This document shows positions 7,905 through 14,962 of a stretch of 20,667 nucleotides of DNA, in pieces (position 1 is the first letter of the stretch; each line of letters starts with the position of its first letter). The DNA is from Desulfonema limicola (GTDB lineage: Bacteria; Desulfobacterota; Desulfobacteria; Desulfobacterales; Desulfosalsimonadaceae): contig DYLE01000019.1 of the NCBI GenBank assembly GCA_020722245.1, positions 1 to 20,667 on the forward strand, in the 5' to 3' direction. The notes under the pieces are model-generated. The model did no database searches. It saw only the letters and a program-made list of their open reading frames with translations, and was not told the DNA's origin. Position numbers and translations under genes: made by a program.

Positions 7905-7990
7905 GGAGGGATGGCCGAGTGGTCGAAGGCGGCGGTCTTGAAAACCGTTGAGCGAAAGCTCCGTGGGTTCGAATCCTACTCCCTCCGCCA
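7905..7990 (+). tRNA. tRNA-Ser (anticodon TGA)
   Basis: The acceptor arm GGAGGGA (7905-7911) pairs with TCCCTCC (7980-7986), followed by discriminator G and an encoded CCA at 7988-7990. The anticodon stem GCGGT/ACCGT encloses loop CTTGAAA, giving anticodon TGA and decoding UCA. The long variable arm around GTTGAGCGAAAGCTC and the T-loop GGTTCGAATCC are typical of class II serine tRNA. Confidence 0.96.
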
Positions 7991-7998
7991 TGAAAAAC

Positions 7999-8093
7999 GG
8001 AGAGATGGCCGAGTTGGCTGAAGGCGCTCGCCTGCTAAGCGAGTGTAGGGGCAAAAACCCCTACCGAGGGTTCGAATCCCTCTCTCTCCGCCA
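7999..8093 (+). tRNA. tRNA-Ser (anticodon GCT)
   Basis: The acceptor arm GGAGAGA (7999-8005) pairs with TCTCTCC (8083-8089), then G and encoded CCA at 8091-8093. The anticodon stem CTCGC/GCGAG encloses CTGCTAA, giving anticodon GCT and decoding AGC/AGU. The long variable arm TAGGGGCAAAAACCCCTA confirms a serine tRNA. It follows the first tRNA-Ser by only 8 nt (TGAAAAAC), so both are processed from one transcript. Confidence 0.96.
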
Positions 8094-8194
8094 TCAACCG
8101 GTTTTTAAAGGTTCTTTAAGACACATTGTGTTTTACCGGGCCTGCCGACACCCCCTTTCACGTGACGGTGATCTCCTCTCCTTTTTTTCGGCTG

Positions 8195-9109
8195 CTAATC
8201 TTTAGCGTACATTCCCTGATACAGGTTTCGATCCTCAAGGGTTTGGCGGATTCGGTTGAGGGTCTGAATTTTTTCCAGGGACCAGAGCGGTGCCACAAGA
8301 TCCTCGGCATGCGGATCGCCGGTGATTCTCTGAATCACGACATTTTGCGGGATATAGGTCAGAAAATCACAAACCAGGTCCACATACGCCTCCTGGGTCA
8401 GGCAGGTGTATTTCCCGTCTCGAAACCACTGCTCAAGAAGGGTGCCTTTAACCACATAGAGCAGGTGAATCTTGAGACCGTCGATTCCCATGCCGGCTAA
8501 GATTTTCGCGGTTTCCATCATCTGCGCCCTGGATTCGCCGGGAAGCCCTAAAATAACGTGCACGCAGATCTGTATTCCCCGGTTTTTCGTCTCTTCCACG
8601 GCGGTCTGAAAGGCCTTGAAATCATGCCCCCGGTTGATCCGGGCCAGGGTCTCGTCATGGGCGGACTGGAGACCGTATTCGATCCATACCAGCCGGTCTC
8701 TGGCGTAGCCTTCAATAAGCCTGAGTTTTTCTTCGTCCACGCAGTCCGGCCGCGTGCCGATGGAAAGCCCCACCACATCCTCGACAGCCAGGGCCTCGTC
8801 ATAGAGCTGCTTCAGCCTTTCCACCGGCGCATAGGTGTTGGTGAAGGATTGGAAATAGGCGATGAACTTTTCCGCCTTGTACCTTCGGGACAGATTGGCC
8901 TTGCCCTGCCGAATCTGATCGGTGATGGAGATTCCCTTTTGGAACGCCCCGGTTCCGGATCCCAGGCGGTCGCAAAAGATGCATCCCCGGCTGGACAGGG
9001 TACCGTCCCGGTTGGGGCAGGACAGACCGGCATCAATGGATATCTTTTGAACCCGGCACCCGAACCGGTTGCGTAGATAGGTGTTCAGGTCATGGTATCG
9101 GCTCTGCAT
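8195..9109 (-). CDS. TIGR01212-family radical SAM protein (YhcC-like)
   Basis: A radical SAM protein of about 304 residues. Near the N-terminus, CPNRDGTLSSRGCIFC carries the cluster-binding cysteines with the long first gap characteristic of the TIGR01212/YhcC group. Downstream features include FQSFTNTYAP, GLSIGTRPDCVDEEKL, VWIEYGLQS and HVILGLPGE, all typical of this group and of the related Elp3-like fold. The reaction is not established; an RNA- or tRNA-related role has been suggested for relatives. I chose ATG 9109 (MQSRYHDLN) because family members begin near there. ATG 9121 and GTG 9169 are in frame upstream, but none of the three has a clear ribosome site. It directly follows the PEPCK-like gene on the same strand. 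The protein is intact. Confidence 0.88.
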   Translation of the reverse strand: MQSRYHDLNTYLRNRFGCRVQKISIDAGLSCPNRDGTLSSRGCIFCDRLGSGTGAFQKGISITDQIRQGKANLSRRYKAEKFIAYFQSFTNTYAPVERLKQLYDEALAVEDVVGLSIGTRPDCVDEEKLRLIEGYARDRLVWIEYGLQSAHDETLARINRGHDFKAFQTAVEETKNRGIQICVHVILGLPGESRAQMMETAKILAGMGIDGLKIHLLYVVKGTLLEQWFRDGKYTCLTQEAYVDLVCDFLTYIPQNVVIQRITGDPHAEDLVAPLWSLEKIQTLNRIRQTLEDRNLYQGMYAKD

Positions 9110-9197
9110 GGAAAAAGGCATTCCGGCAAGACACCCGAGGTAAAAAAGCCAAAGGGTGACGCCCGACACGGCGAGGTGAAGGTTTGGCGAAGGCCGG

Positions 9198-10835
9198 TTA
9201 CATCATGAACCCGAAATCCTCCAGGTCCATGGTGTCATCCACGGAGATGATCTGGGAAAGCATGGAGCGCATCTCTTCCGGCACCATATCCTCAAACTGC
9301 TTGAAGTTTTTTAAAAACTCAGCCACCAGCCGGACCGCGCGCATCTCATATTCGCCCGGATCGGCCGCGCAAAGCCGGGGGTTTAAGATGCCGGCCGGCA
9401 CCGCCTCATTCGGGCAGGTCTTGGGGATTTCAAACTGGAACACCGGGTCGGTTTCAAACGCCGCTTCAGAAAGCGCCCCTGAAATCGCTGCCCGAATCAG
9501 CGCCCGGGAGTGTTCGATTTTTATCCGCTCCCCCTTGGTGCAGTCCTCGCCGCTCCAGCCGGTGTTCACCAGCCAGCAGTTGATGTTGTGTTTAAGGATT
9601 TTTTCCATCAGCCGCTTTCCATAAACATGGGCCGGCTGAGACAGGAGGGTGTCCCCGAAAACCACGCTGAACATCACCTGGGGTTCATACTCGCCGGATT
9701 CGCCCTGAGACGGCTTGGAGGTATAGGCGGAGAGAAACGCATAAACCGCCTGCTCCGGGGTCAGCCGCGCAATGGGCGGAAGCACCCCCATGGCGTCGCA
9801 GGTCAATAAAAACATGTTTCGGGGATGGCCGAACATCCCTTCCCGGATCGCAAACGGGATGTGCGAGATGGGATAAATCCCTCGAATATTTTCCGTAAGG
9901 CTTCCATCGGAGAGGTCGACCCGCCGGGTATCCATATCCATGCTGGCATTCTCCAGGACGGTGCCGAACCGGCGGGTGCACTCATAAATATAGGGCTGAT
10001 CCTGCTTGGAAATATTGAAAATCTTGGCATAGCAGCCCCATTCCAGGTTAAACAGCCCTTCTTCGCACCAGCCGTGGGCATGATCCCCGATCAGCCGCCG
10101 CTCGGGGTCTGTGGCCAGGGTGGTCTTGCCGGTCTCCTCCCGCCCCAGGAATATCGCCACATCCCCCTCCTTGCCGACATTGGCCGCGCAGCGCATGCAG
10201 AACACCGTCTCCGGCATCAGATAATCGGTGATGGTAAACACCGCCTGCCGCAGCTCACCGGCGTAGCTGGAACCGCCGATCAGCAACAGCCTCATGCCTA
10301 AATGGACCAGGACAAACGCGGATGAAGAGGTCCCATCCTGTTCGGGCACGGCGTTAAACCCCGGTACATGAAGGATGGTAAATTCGGGCGAAAACGAATC
10401 GAGCGCCTTTAAATCCTGAATCTGATACAGCATGTTTCGCGCAAACAGGCTGTGCCAGGCGGTCTCGGTGACCACCCGTATGGGGATCCGGTGCTGAGGC
10501 ACCCCGCCCACCAGGCAGTCCTGAACATAGACCTCCTTGTCATTCATGTAGGACATCAGGCGGCGGAACAGGGTGTTGAACTGGTTTTCCGAAAGGGCGT
10601 TTTTTTCCTTGCTCCAGGATATCTTTTTCTCGCTGACCGGCTCCCTGACAATGAACCGATCCCTGGGCGGGAGTTCCGCGTAATGCCCGGTGCGAACCAC
10701 CACCGGCCCCAGATGGGCAAGCTGGCCTTCACGGCTGGTGATGATCTTCTCATACAAGACGGAGGTGGGCAGGTTGCGATGCATCCGCTTCGGATGCCTT
10801 TGCCCGAAGGATAGCAAATCAAATTTCTCAACCAT
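9198..10835 (-). CDS. pckA: ATP-dependent PEP carboxykinase-like protein with altered active site
   Basis: A 545-residue protein, full length for the ATP-PEPCK family and similar end to end: TAWHSLFARNMLYQ (125-138), FTILHVPGFNA, GDVAIFLGREETGKTTL, RLIGDHAHGW, RFGTVLENASMD, LLTCDAMGVLPPIARL, AYTSKP, LVNTGWSG. Classical enzymes convert oxaloacetate + ATP to PEP + CO2. Against the E. coli motifs as I remember them, key positions differ. The Mn2+-ligand Lys213 falls on Q197, His232 on R215 and Asp269 on H252. The P-loop GLSGTGKTT becomes GREETGKTT (231-239), still a GxxxxGKT match. Substrate Arg65 falls on L55. Counterparts of Arg333 (R318) and Arg449 (R437) remain. Start ATG has AAAGGAG 5 nt upstream. 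It follows the CoA-transferase gene by 54 nt, probably in one operon. The family is certain; ordinary PEPCK activity is doubtful. Confidence 0.85.
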   Translation of the reverse strand: MVEKFDLLSFGQRHPKRMHRNLPTSVLYEKIITSREGQLAHLGPVVVRTGHYAELPPRDRFIVREPVSEKKISWSKEKNALSENQFNTLFRRLMSYMNDKEVYVQDCLVGGVPQHRIPIRVVTETAWHSLFARNMLYQIQDLKALDSFSPEFTILHVPGFNAVPEQDGTSSSAFVLVHLGMRLLLIGGSSYAGELRQAVFTITDYLMPETVFCMRCAANVGKEGDVAIFLGREETGKTTLATDPERRLIGDHAHGWCEEGLFNLEWGCYAKIFNISKQDQPYIYECTRRFGTVLENASMDMDTRRVDLSDGSLTENIRGIYPISHIPFAIREGMFGHPRNMFLLTCDAMGVLPPIARLTPEQAVYAFLSAYTSKPSQGESGEYEPQVMFSVVFGDTLLSQPAHVYGKRLMEKILKHNINCWLVNTGWSGEDCTKGERIKIEHSRALIRAAISGALSEAAFETDPVFQFEIPKTCPNEAVPAGILNPRLCAADPGEYEMRAVRLVAEFLKNFKQFEDMVPEEMRSMLSQIISVDDTMDLEDFGFMM

Positions 10836-10889
10836 GACGACTCCTTTACCGTGGTTGGGTACTGCGGTTTTGAAAACGTTTTGAGTGAC

Positions 10890-13079
10890 TCATATGCTCC
10901 CCTGGGCGGACAGGGCGTAGATCACCAGTTTCTGCATGATTTTTTCCTTGGCCGAATCCGGGTGCTCAAGCTGCATCCGCTTGAGATACGGCTTTGCCGC
11001 TTCGGGCACGGTCCGGATCGTCATCGCCTTTCCCAGCCCCTTGACCTTGGTCAAGCCCTCGGTCATCTGGCCCTTCAGCCATTTCAGGGCCTTTCCGATC
11101 ACCAGCTCCTCGGGCGTGAAATCCGTGCCGAAGGGGAAAGGCTCGAAAAACCCCTTCTTTTTATACGGCGCCAGCTCCTCCTCAAGCCGCTGGGGGTAAT
11201 TGTTTTTGAACTGATCCGGGATTTTGTAGTCCTGGGGAATTTTTCTGGCCTTCTTGGCCTTTTCCAGCAGTTCCTCCTGGAACCGGGAATCGGTGATGTT
11301 GAGCAGCTGCGCGATGACCTCCTTGTCCATCCTGCCGCGCAGGTCCGCAATGCCGTACTCGGTGATCACAAAATCCCTCAAATGCCGGGGAATGGTGATA
11401 TGCCCGTAATTGAACACGATATTGGAAGCGGCCTGCTTGCCGGCTCCCCGCACCCCCTTGCACATGAGGATGGAACGCCCGTCCGGCAGGGCGTGCGCCT
11501 GGGAGACGAAGTTGTACTGGCCGCCCACGCCGCTCACCACCTGGCCGTTTTCAAGCCCGTCGGACACCACCGCGCCCGAAAGGGTCACCATCAGACAGGC
11601 GTTCACGAACCGGCTGTGCCTTCGCTGAAGCACCTTCAGCTCCTCGCTGTAGTAAGGGTTGTTGCCGTAGAGCTGGTTCACGTTGAGCACGCTGGTCATG
11701 AAGATCTTCTTGCGCTCCTGTTCGGTCATGTCGTTGAGCGCCTGATAAAACCCCTCCGGGCCCAGGAAAAAACCGGCGTGGATCAGGACCTCATTTTTCA
11801 GGCGCGTCCCCAGGCAACGGGCGACCACCCGGTCACGGTTTGCGGGTTTTGTCAAATCCGCAGGAATAGTCAAGTCGCCGGTTTGAATATGGCCGTCTTC
11901 AAATTTCAACCCCTGCCTGAATATTCCAAATTCGGTTAAAAACTTGAAATCCTTCTCCGTCAACACCGGGTTTACGGCCCCCGCCTCGATCAGATACGAG
12001 AAGGTGTCGGGGGTCACCACGTCCGTGATCTTTTTTTCGTTGAGCAGCCGCTGAATATGGACGTTGTTGTAGGTCTTGCGTTTCACCACCCCGCTTTTGA
12101 TCAGATGCAGGTAGCCATCCACCAGCATCTCGGTGGAGCCGAGGATCCCCTCATCAAAGGCGTCCACCCCGCCGACCCGCTCAATCACCAGGCCGAACTT
12201 GTCCAGGATCCCGGTATCGCCGAGAATCCTTTTGTATTCGGCGTTGTGCTCATGCCTCATGCGAAGCCCGTAGCATAGAGCGTCCCCCAGGGAGCCGATG
12301 CCGATCTGCAGGGTGCCGCCGTCCTTGATCAGGGTGCTGGCCAAAAGCCCGATCATATAATCCGGGGTGGTGATGGACATCTTGGGGGCGCCGAACAACC
12401 GGGTATAGTAATCCGGGGTGTCGATGACCGCGTCAAAGGTATCGGGCGTCACCACCGCGTCCCCGTACATAAAGGGGAGGTTCTGGTTGACCTGGGCGAT
12501 GATGGCGATCTTTCTTCCCTGCTTTTCCAGCTCCCGCATGGCAGGGGCGATGTCTAAAGACACCTCGGGGTTGCAGCTCATGCTGTAGCGAAGCTCGCCG
12601 TCGATCTCCCTTTTGCACACCATCTGGGCAATGACATTCACCCCGCTGTCGAGGCTATCCCGCCAGGCGTGGGTGTAATTGGAGCTGATGTAGTTCTGCT
12701 GGGTGTGGTCCACATAGAGGTAGGACCCGGCCTTGGCGTAAAACTCCCTTAATTCAACGTTTTTGGGAAGCTTTCCGGCCCGCAGGTCCAGCATGTAGTC
12801 GAGCTCTACATATCCGTCAAACAGCCTCTCCACAAAGGGGCCCAGAAATTTTTTTTCCAGATCGCTCGCCCCTTTGGGTTTTTCCAAAGAAAGGGCGGTA
12901 CAGAGAATAAGCTGAATGGAGGGGTCGGCCTTGGCCCTCTGGTAAACCGCATTGGCAAACTGGTTGGGCTTGCCCAGACCCAGGGGAAGACCGAGCACGA
13001 TCCGTTTTCCCACCTTTTTGATTACATCTTCGACGCACTGCTCAGCGCTCTGGTAATAGACCGGGCGTTTGTTTTCCAT
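10890..13079 (-). CDS. Acetyl-CoA hydrolase/transferase-family protein, long form
   Basis: A 729-residue member of the family I CoA-transferase-like acetyl-CoA hydrolase/transferase group, which moves CoA between carboxylates such as acetate and succinate or hydrolyses acetyl-CoA. The ASTLIKDGGTLQIGIGSLGDAL segment near 247-268 forms the CoA-binding turn. GSTEMLVDGY carries the expected catalytic glutamate at E317. In the C-terminal half, GVGGQYNFVSQAHALPDGRSI and ITEYGIADLRGR are the standard closing motifs. Common members are about 430-630 residues, so this one is long; extra sequence lies in the N-terminal third and in the lysine-rich tail after DLRGR. ATG 13079 is preceded by GGGAGG 7 nt away; the upstream GTG-initiated frame lacks a ribosome site. 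It lies between the Fe-S protein and the PEPCK-like gene on the same strand. No lesion is seen, unlike its broken relative at 18722-20413. Confidence 0.87.
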   Translation of the reverse strand: MENKRPVYYQSAEQCVEDVIKKVGKRIVLGLPLGLGKPNQFANAVYQRAKADPSIQLILCTALSLEKPKGASDLEKKFLGPFVERLFDGYVELDYMLDLRAGKLPKNVELREFYAKAGSYLYVDHTQQNYISSNYTHAWRDSLDSGVNVIAQMVCKREIDGELRYSMSCNPEVSLDIAPAMRELEKQGRKIAIIAQVNQNLPFMYGDAVVTPDTFDAVIDTPDYYTRLFGAPKMSITTPDYMIGLLASTLIKDGGTLQIGIGSLGDALCYGLRMRHEHNAEYKRILGDTGILDKFGLVIERVGGVDAFDEGILGSTEMLVDGYLHLIKSGVVKRKTYNNVHIQRLLNEKKITDVVTPDTFSYLIEAGAVNPVLTEKDFKFLTEFGIFRQGLKFEDGHIQTGDLTIPADLTKPANRDRVVARCLGTRLKNEVLIHAGFFLGPEGFYQALNDMTEQERKKIFMTSVLNVNQLYGNNPYYSEELKVLQRRHSRFVNACLMVTLSGAVVSDGLENGQVVSGVGGQYNFVSQAHALPDGRSILMCKGVRGAGKQAASNIVFNYGHITIPRHLRDFVITEYGIADLRGRMDKEVIAQLLNITDSRFQEELLEKAKKARKIPQDYKIPDQFKNNYPQRLEEELAPYKKKGFFEPFPFGTDFTPEELVIGKALKWLKGQMTEGLTKVKGLGKAMTIRTVPEAAKPYLKRMQLEHPDSAKEKIMQKLVIYALSAQGSI

Positions 13080-13136
13080 GTTTATCCTCCCCGAACCTTG
13101 AATCCTGTCATCCCCTTGTCCAAAACAATAAACACC

Positions 13137-13151
13137 GTTTATTTTATAAAC
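13137..13151. promoter_or_regulatory. 15-bp inverted repeat upstream of the CoA-transferase gene
   Basis: GTTTAT-TTT-ATAAAC is a perfect 6-bp inverted repeat with a 3-bp centre, about 58 bp upstream of the ATG at 13079, in an AT-rich gap between two minus-strand genes. It could be an operator or part of an internal promoter; no function can be shown. Confidence 0.25.
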
Positions 13152-13181
13152 CAATTTTTCTCAAAAAGTCAAAAACTGAAT

Positions 13182-14528
13182 TTAAGGAAGCCGGTTCCCG
13201 GCCAAGGGAAGAAGGCAGGCGTCTGCATAGAGCGTGATCACGTGTTTTACAATAACCGGGCTTTTCGCCTGGGCCAGCAGGTCCTTGAGCTGGATCATGC
13301 AGGCCGGGCATCCGGTGGCCACCACCGAGGCCCCGGTGGCGATGATGTCCGAGGCCTTTTGAGCGCCGATCTTCACCGACATGTCATAGTGCTTCAGGCT
13401 GAAGCTGCCGCCCATGCCGCAGCAGGCCGAGGGGTTCGACATCTCCCGAAGCAGGCAGTTCGGGTTGGCCTTAATGATTTGGCGGGGCTCTGCGTAAACC
13501 TTCAGGGTCTTTCGCAAATGGCAGGGATCGTGATAGGTGACCACTGTTTTTAGCGCCCCTTCCGCCGTCCCGGTTGGAATCCGCAGCCCGGCCACCTTGA
13601 CCAGAAACTCGCTGATGTCATAGGTTTTCGCCGAAATTTGGCGAATCATTGCTTGTTTTTCATCGGAACCGGTTTTCGCCAGGGCCGGCCATATTTTTTT
13701 GATGACGGCCGTGCAGGTGGCGCACCCGGTCACCAGGTAATCATAGCCTTCGGGGTTGAACCCTTCCAGATGGTGGTCCACGAGCTGGTTGAAGGTGAGC
13801 GTGTCCCCGCCGGCCAGGGCAGGAATTCCGCAGCATCCCTGGGCGTCCGGGGTCATCACGGTTACCCCGTGATGGCGCAAAACCGCCACGATGCCTGCCG
13901 CCACCTCGGGAAACACCTTGTCCAGAAGGCACCCGACAAAAAACGCCACCCGAATCTTATTTTCTCCCTCAATCAAAGCAGGGATATCCATTTTATGAAA
14001 TGGAACAGGGGCCAGGGGAACCAGATGGCGGTTTGACGGCAGCGGAGAAACCAGCCGGCCGCAGGACAGATCCGCCTGCGGCTTTGCCGGCTTTAAAAAC
14101 AGCTTCTGCCAGCCGGCCCCCCATTCCAGCAGCCGGTCAAAGGCGGCGGGGTGTGAGAGCAGGACTCTGAATATCAGCTTTTCCGCTGAAGAAAGCCCCC
14201 GGTAGCCTGAAAGGATGGCGCGGGCGTTTAAAAAAACCTCAAGCACGGGCACCTTGGTCGGGCACTCGGCCTCGCATGAACCGCACAGCAGGCAACGGTC
14301 CAGGCGGGCATCCACCCCGTCCGGATCCTTGAACATTTCCCCCATCAACCCGCCGAGCAGGGCCAGCTTTCCCCTGGCCGAATCGGTTTCCCGGCCGGTG
14401 ACGGCGTAGACCGGGCAGACCGCCTGGCACATGCCGCACCGGGGACATTTCGCGATCTGCGCCTCCAGGGTGGTCATGAGCCGGACCAGGTCTTTCATCT
14501 TTTTTTTGTGGATCCGCAGCTTTTCCAT
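13182..14528 (-). CDS. Two-[4Fe-4S] CCG-domain oxidoreductase subunit (GlcF/HdrD-like)
   Basis: A 448-residue iron-sulfur protein. The N-terminus has two ferredoxin-type sets, C28-C31-C34-C38 (CPRCGMCQAVCP) and C79-C82-C85-C89 (CLLCGSCEAECP). Two CCG modules follow, with GCCGIPAL, GCATCTAVI, HDPCHLRK, ACCGMGGSFSLKHYD and GCPACMIQL. This is the layout of glycolate oxidase subunit GlcF, LutA-like proteins and the HdrD catalytic subunit. Such proteins pass electrons between a flavoprotein dehydrogenase and the quinone pool or a thiol/disulfide. No FAD-linked GlcD or lactate-dehydrogenase partner is in the window, so the electron donor is unknown. There is no membrane segment. The ATG at 14528 is taken; ATGs at codons 11 and 18 are alternatives. 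It is probably the first gene of the operon continuing with the CoA-transferase gene about 100 nt later. Confidence 0.88.
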   Translation of the reverse strand: MEKLRIHKKKMKDLVRLMTTLEAQIAKCPRCGMCQAVCPVYAVTGRETDSARGKLALLGGLMGEMFKDPDGVDARLDRCLLCGSCEAECPTKVPVLEVFLNARAILSGYRGLSSAEKLIFRVLLSHPAAFDRLLEWGAGWQKLFLKPAKPQADLSCGRLVSPLPSNRHLVPLAPVPFHKMDIPALIEGENKIRVAFFVGCLLDKVFPEVAAGIVAVLRHHGVTVMTPDAQGCCGIPALAGGDTLTFNQLVDHHLEGFNPEGYDYLVTGCATCTAVIKKIWPALAKTGSDEKQAMIRQISAKTYDISEFLVKVAGLRIPTGTAEGALKTVVTYHDPCHLRKTLKVYAEPRQIIKANPNCLLREMSNPSACCGMGGSFSLKHYDMSVKIGAQKASDIIATGASVVATGCPACMIQLKDLLAQAKSPVIVKHVITLYADACLLPLAGNRLP

Positions 14529-14540
14529 ATGGCCATCATA

Positions 14541-14576
14541 AAAGTGTGAAGTGACTAAAGTGTGAAGTGACTAAAG
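14541..14576. repeat. Two tandem 16-bp repeats with a partial inverted copy
   Basis: AAAGTGTGAAGTGACT occurs twice head to tail (14541-14556, 14557-14572), and a third copy starts (AAAGT) and breaks off. A related inverted segment, ACTTTACACTTTT, lies at 14601-14613. They sit between the divergent starts of the Fe-S gene and the small plus-strand gene, so a regulatory or replication-slippage origin is possible. Confidence 0.7.
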
Positions 14577-14612
14577 TTGTGGCACTTTTGCGCAGTTCAA
14601 ACTTTACACTTT

Positions 14613-14640
14613 TTGAGTTTGAAATATTCTGCCATAAAAT
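14613..14640 (+). promoter_or_regulatory. Candidate promoter of the 87-residue gene
   Basis: TTGAGT (14613-14618) and TAAAAT (14635-14640) are 16 bp apart in an AT-rich stretch, about 50 bp before the ATG at 14692. This is a reasonable but unproven sigma70-type promoter. Confidence 0.4.
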
Positions 14641-14691
14641 ATAAAAAATAGAACTTAAAAACTAAAACAAACATTCTCGAGGACGGCGGCC

Positions 14692-14955
14692 ATGAAGGAC
14701 AAAAACGGATTGTTTTATTACCCTTTTCCAGAAAACAAGCGGGTTCGCATGTATGTCAAAAGGCAAAAGGGGAGCATATTCTTCCGGCTCTGGAACGCGG
14801 ACGATGAAAACCTCTGGAAGGCGCATGGATGGGTGCCCTATGAAGCGATCCAGCAGGCTAAGGCCATTTACACCGGCAAGTCCTTTGATCCGAACCGGGC
14901 CTATGACCTTGTGATCGCCGAAGCGGTCTTAAAAGAGGCGGAGACAAGCCCCTGA
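14692..14955 (+). CDS. Small hypothetical protein (87 residues)
   Basis: I do not recognise a named family. The protein is charged and aromatic-rich: it begins MKDKNGLFYYPFPENKRVRM, continues KRQKGSIFFRLWNADDENLW and ends with a helical ...RAYDLVIAEAVLKEAE tail. It has no cysteine pair, signal peptide or membrane segment. GAGGAC lies about 7 nt upstream of the ATG and a plausible promoter precedes that, so it is probably real. It is divergent from the Fe-S gene and its stop lies only 7 nt from the end of the broken acyl-CoA ligase gene on the other strand. It could be a small cytosolic conserved protein of sulfate reducers, which is a guess. Confidence 0.65.
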   Translation: MKDKNGLFYYPFPENKRVRMYVKRQKGSIFFRLWNADDENLWKAHGWVPYEAIQQAKAIYTGKSFDPNRAYDLVIAEAVLKEAETSP

Positions 14956-14962
14956 TCCTATC

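Noticed and set aside
7905..8093. tRNA pair as an integration (attachment) site
   Set aside because: No integrase gene and no direct repeat of the tRNA 3' end were seen in the window.
10851..11939. 362-codon plus-strand open frame
   Set aside because: It lies antisense to the well-supported CoA-transferase gene, has low-complexity His/Leu/Arg-rich composition and matches no family; it is a shadow of GC-rich coding sequence.
14541..14576. CRISPR array
   Set aside because: Only two directly adjacent 16-bp units without spacers; no cas genes.
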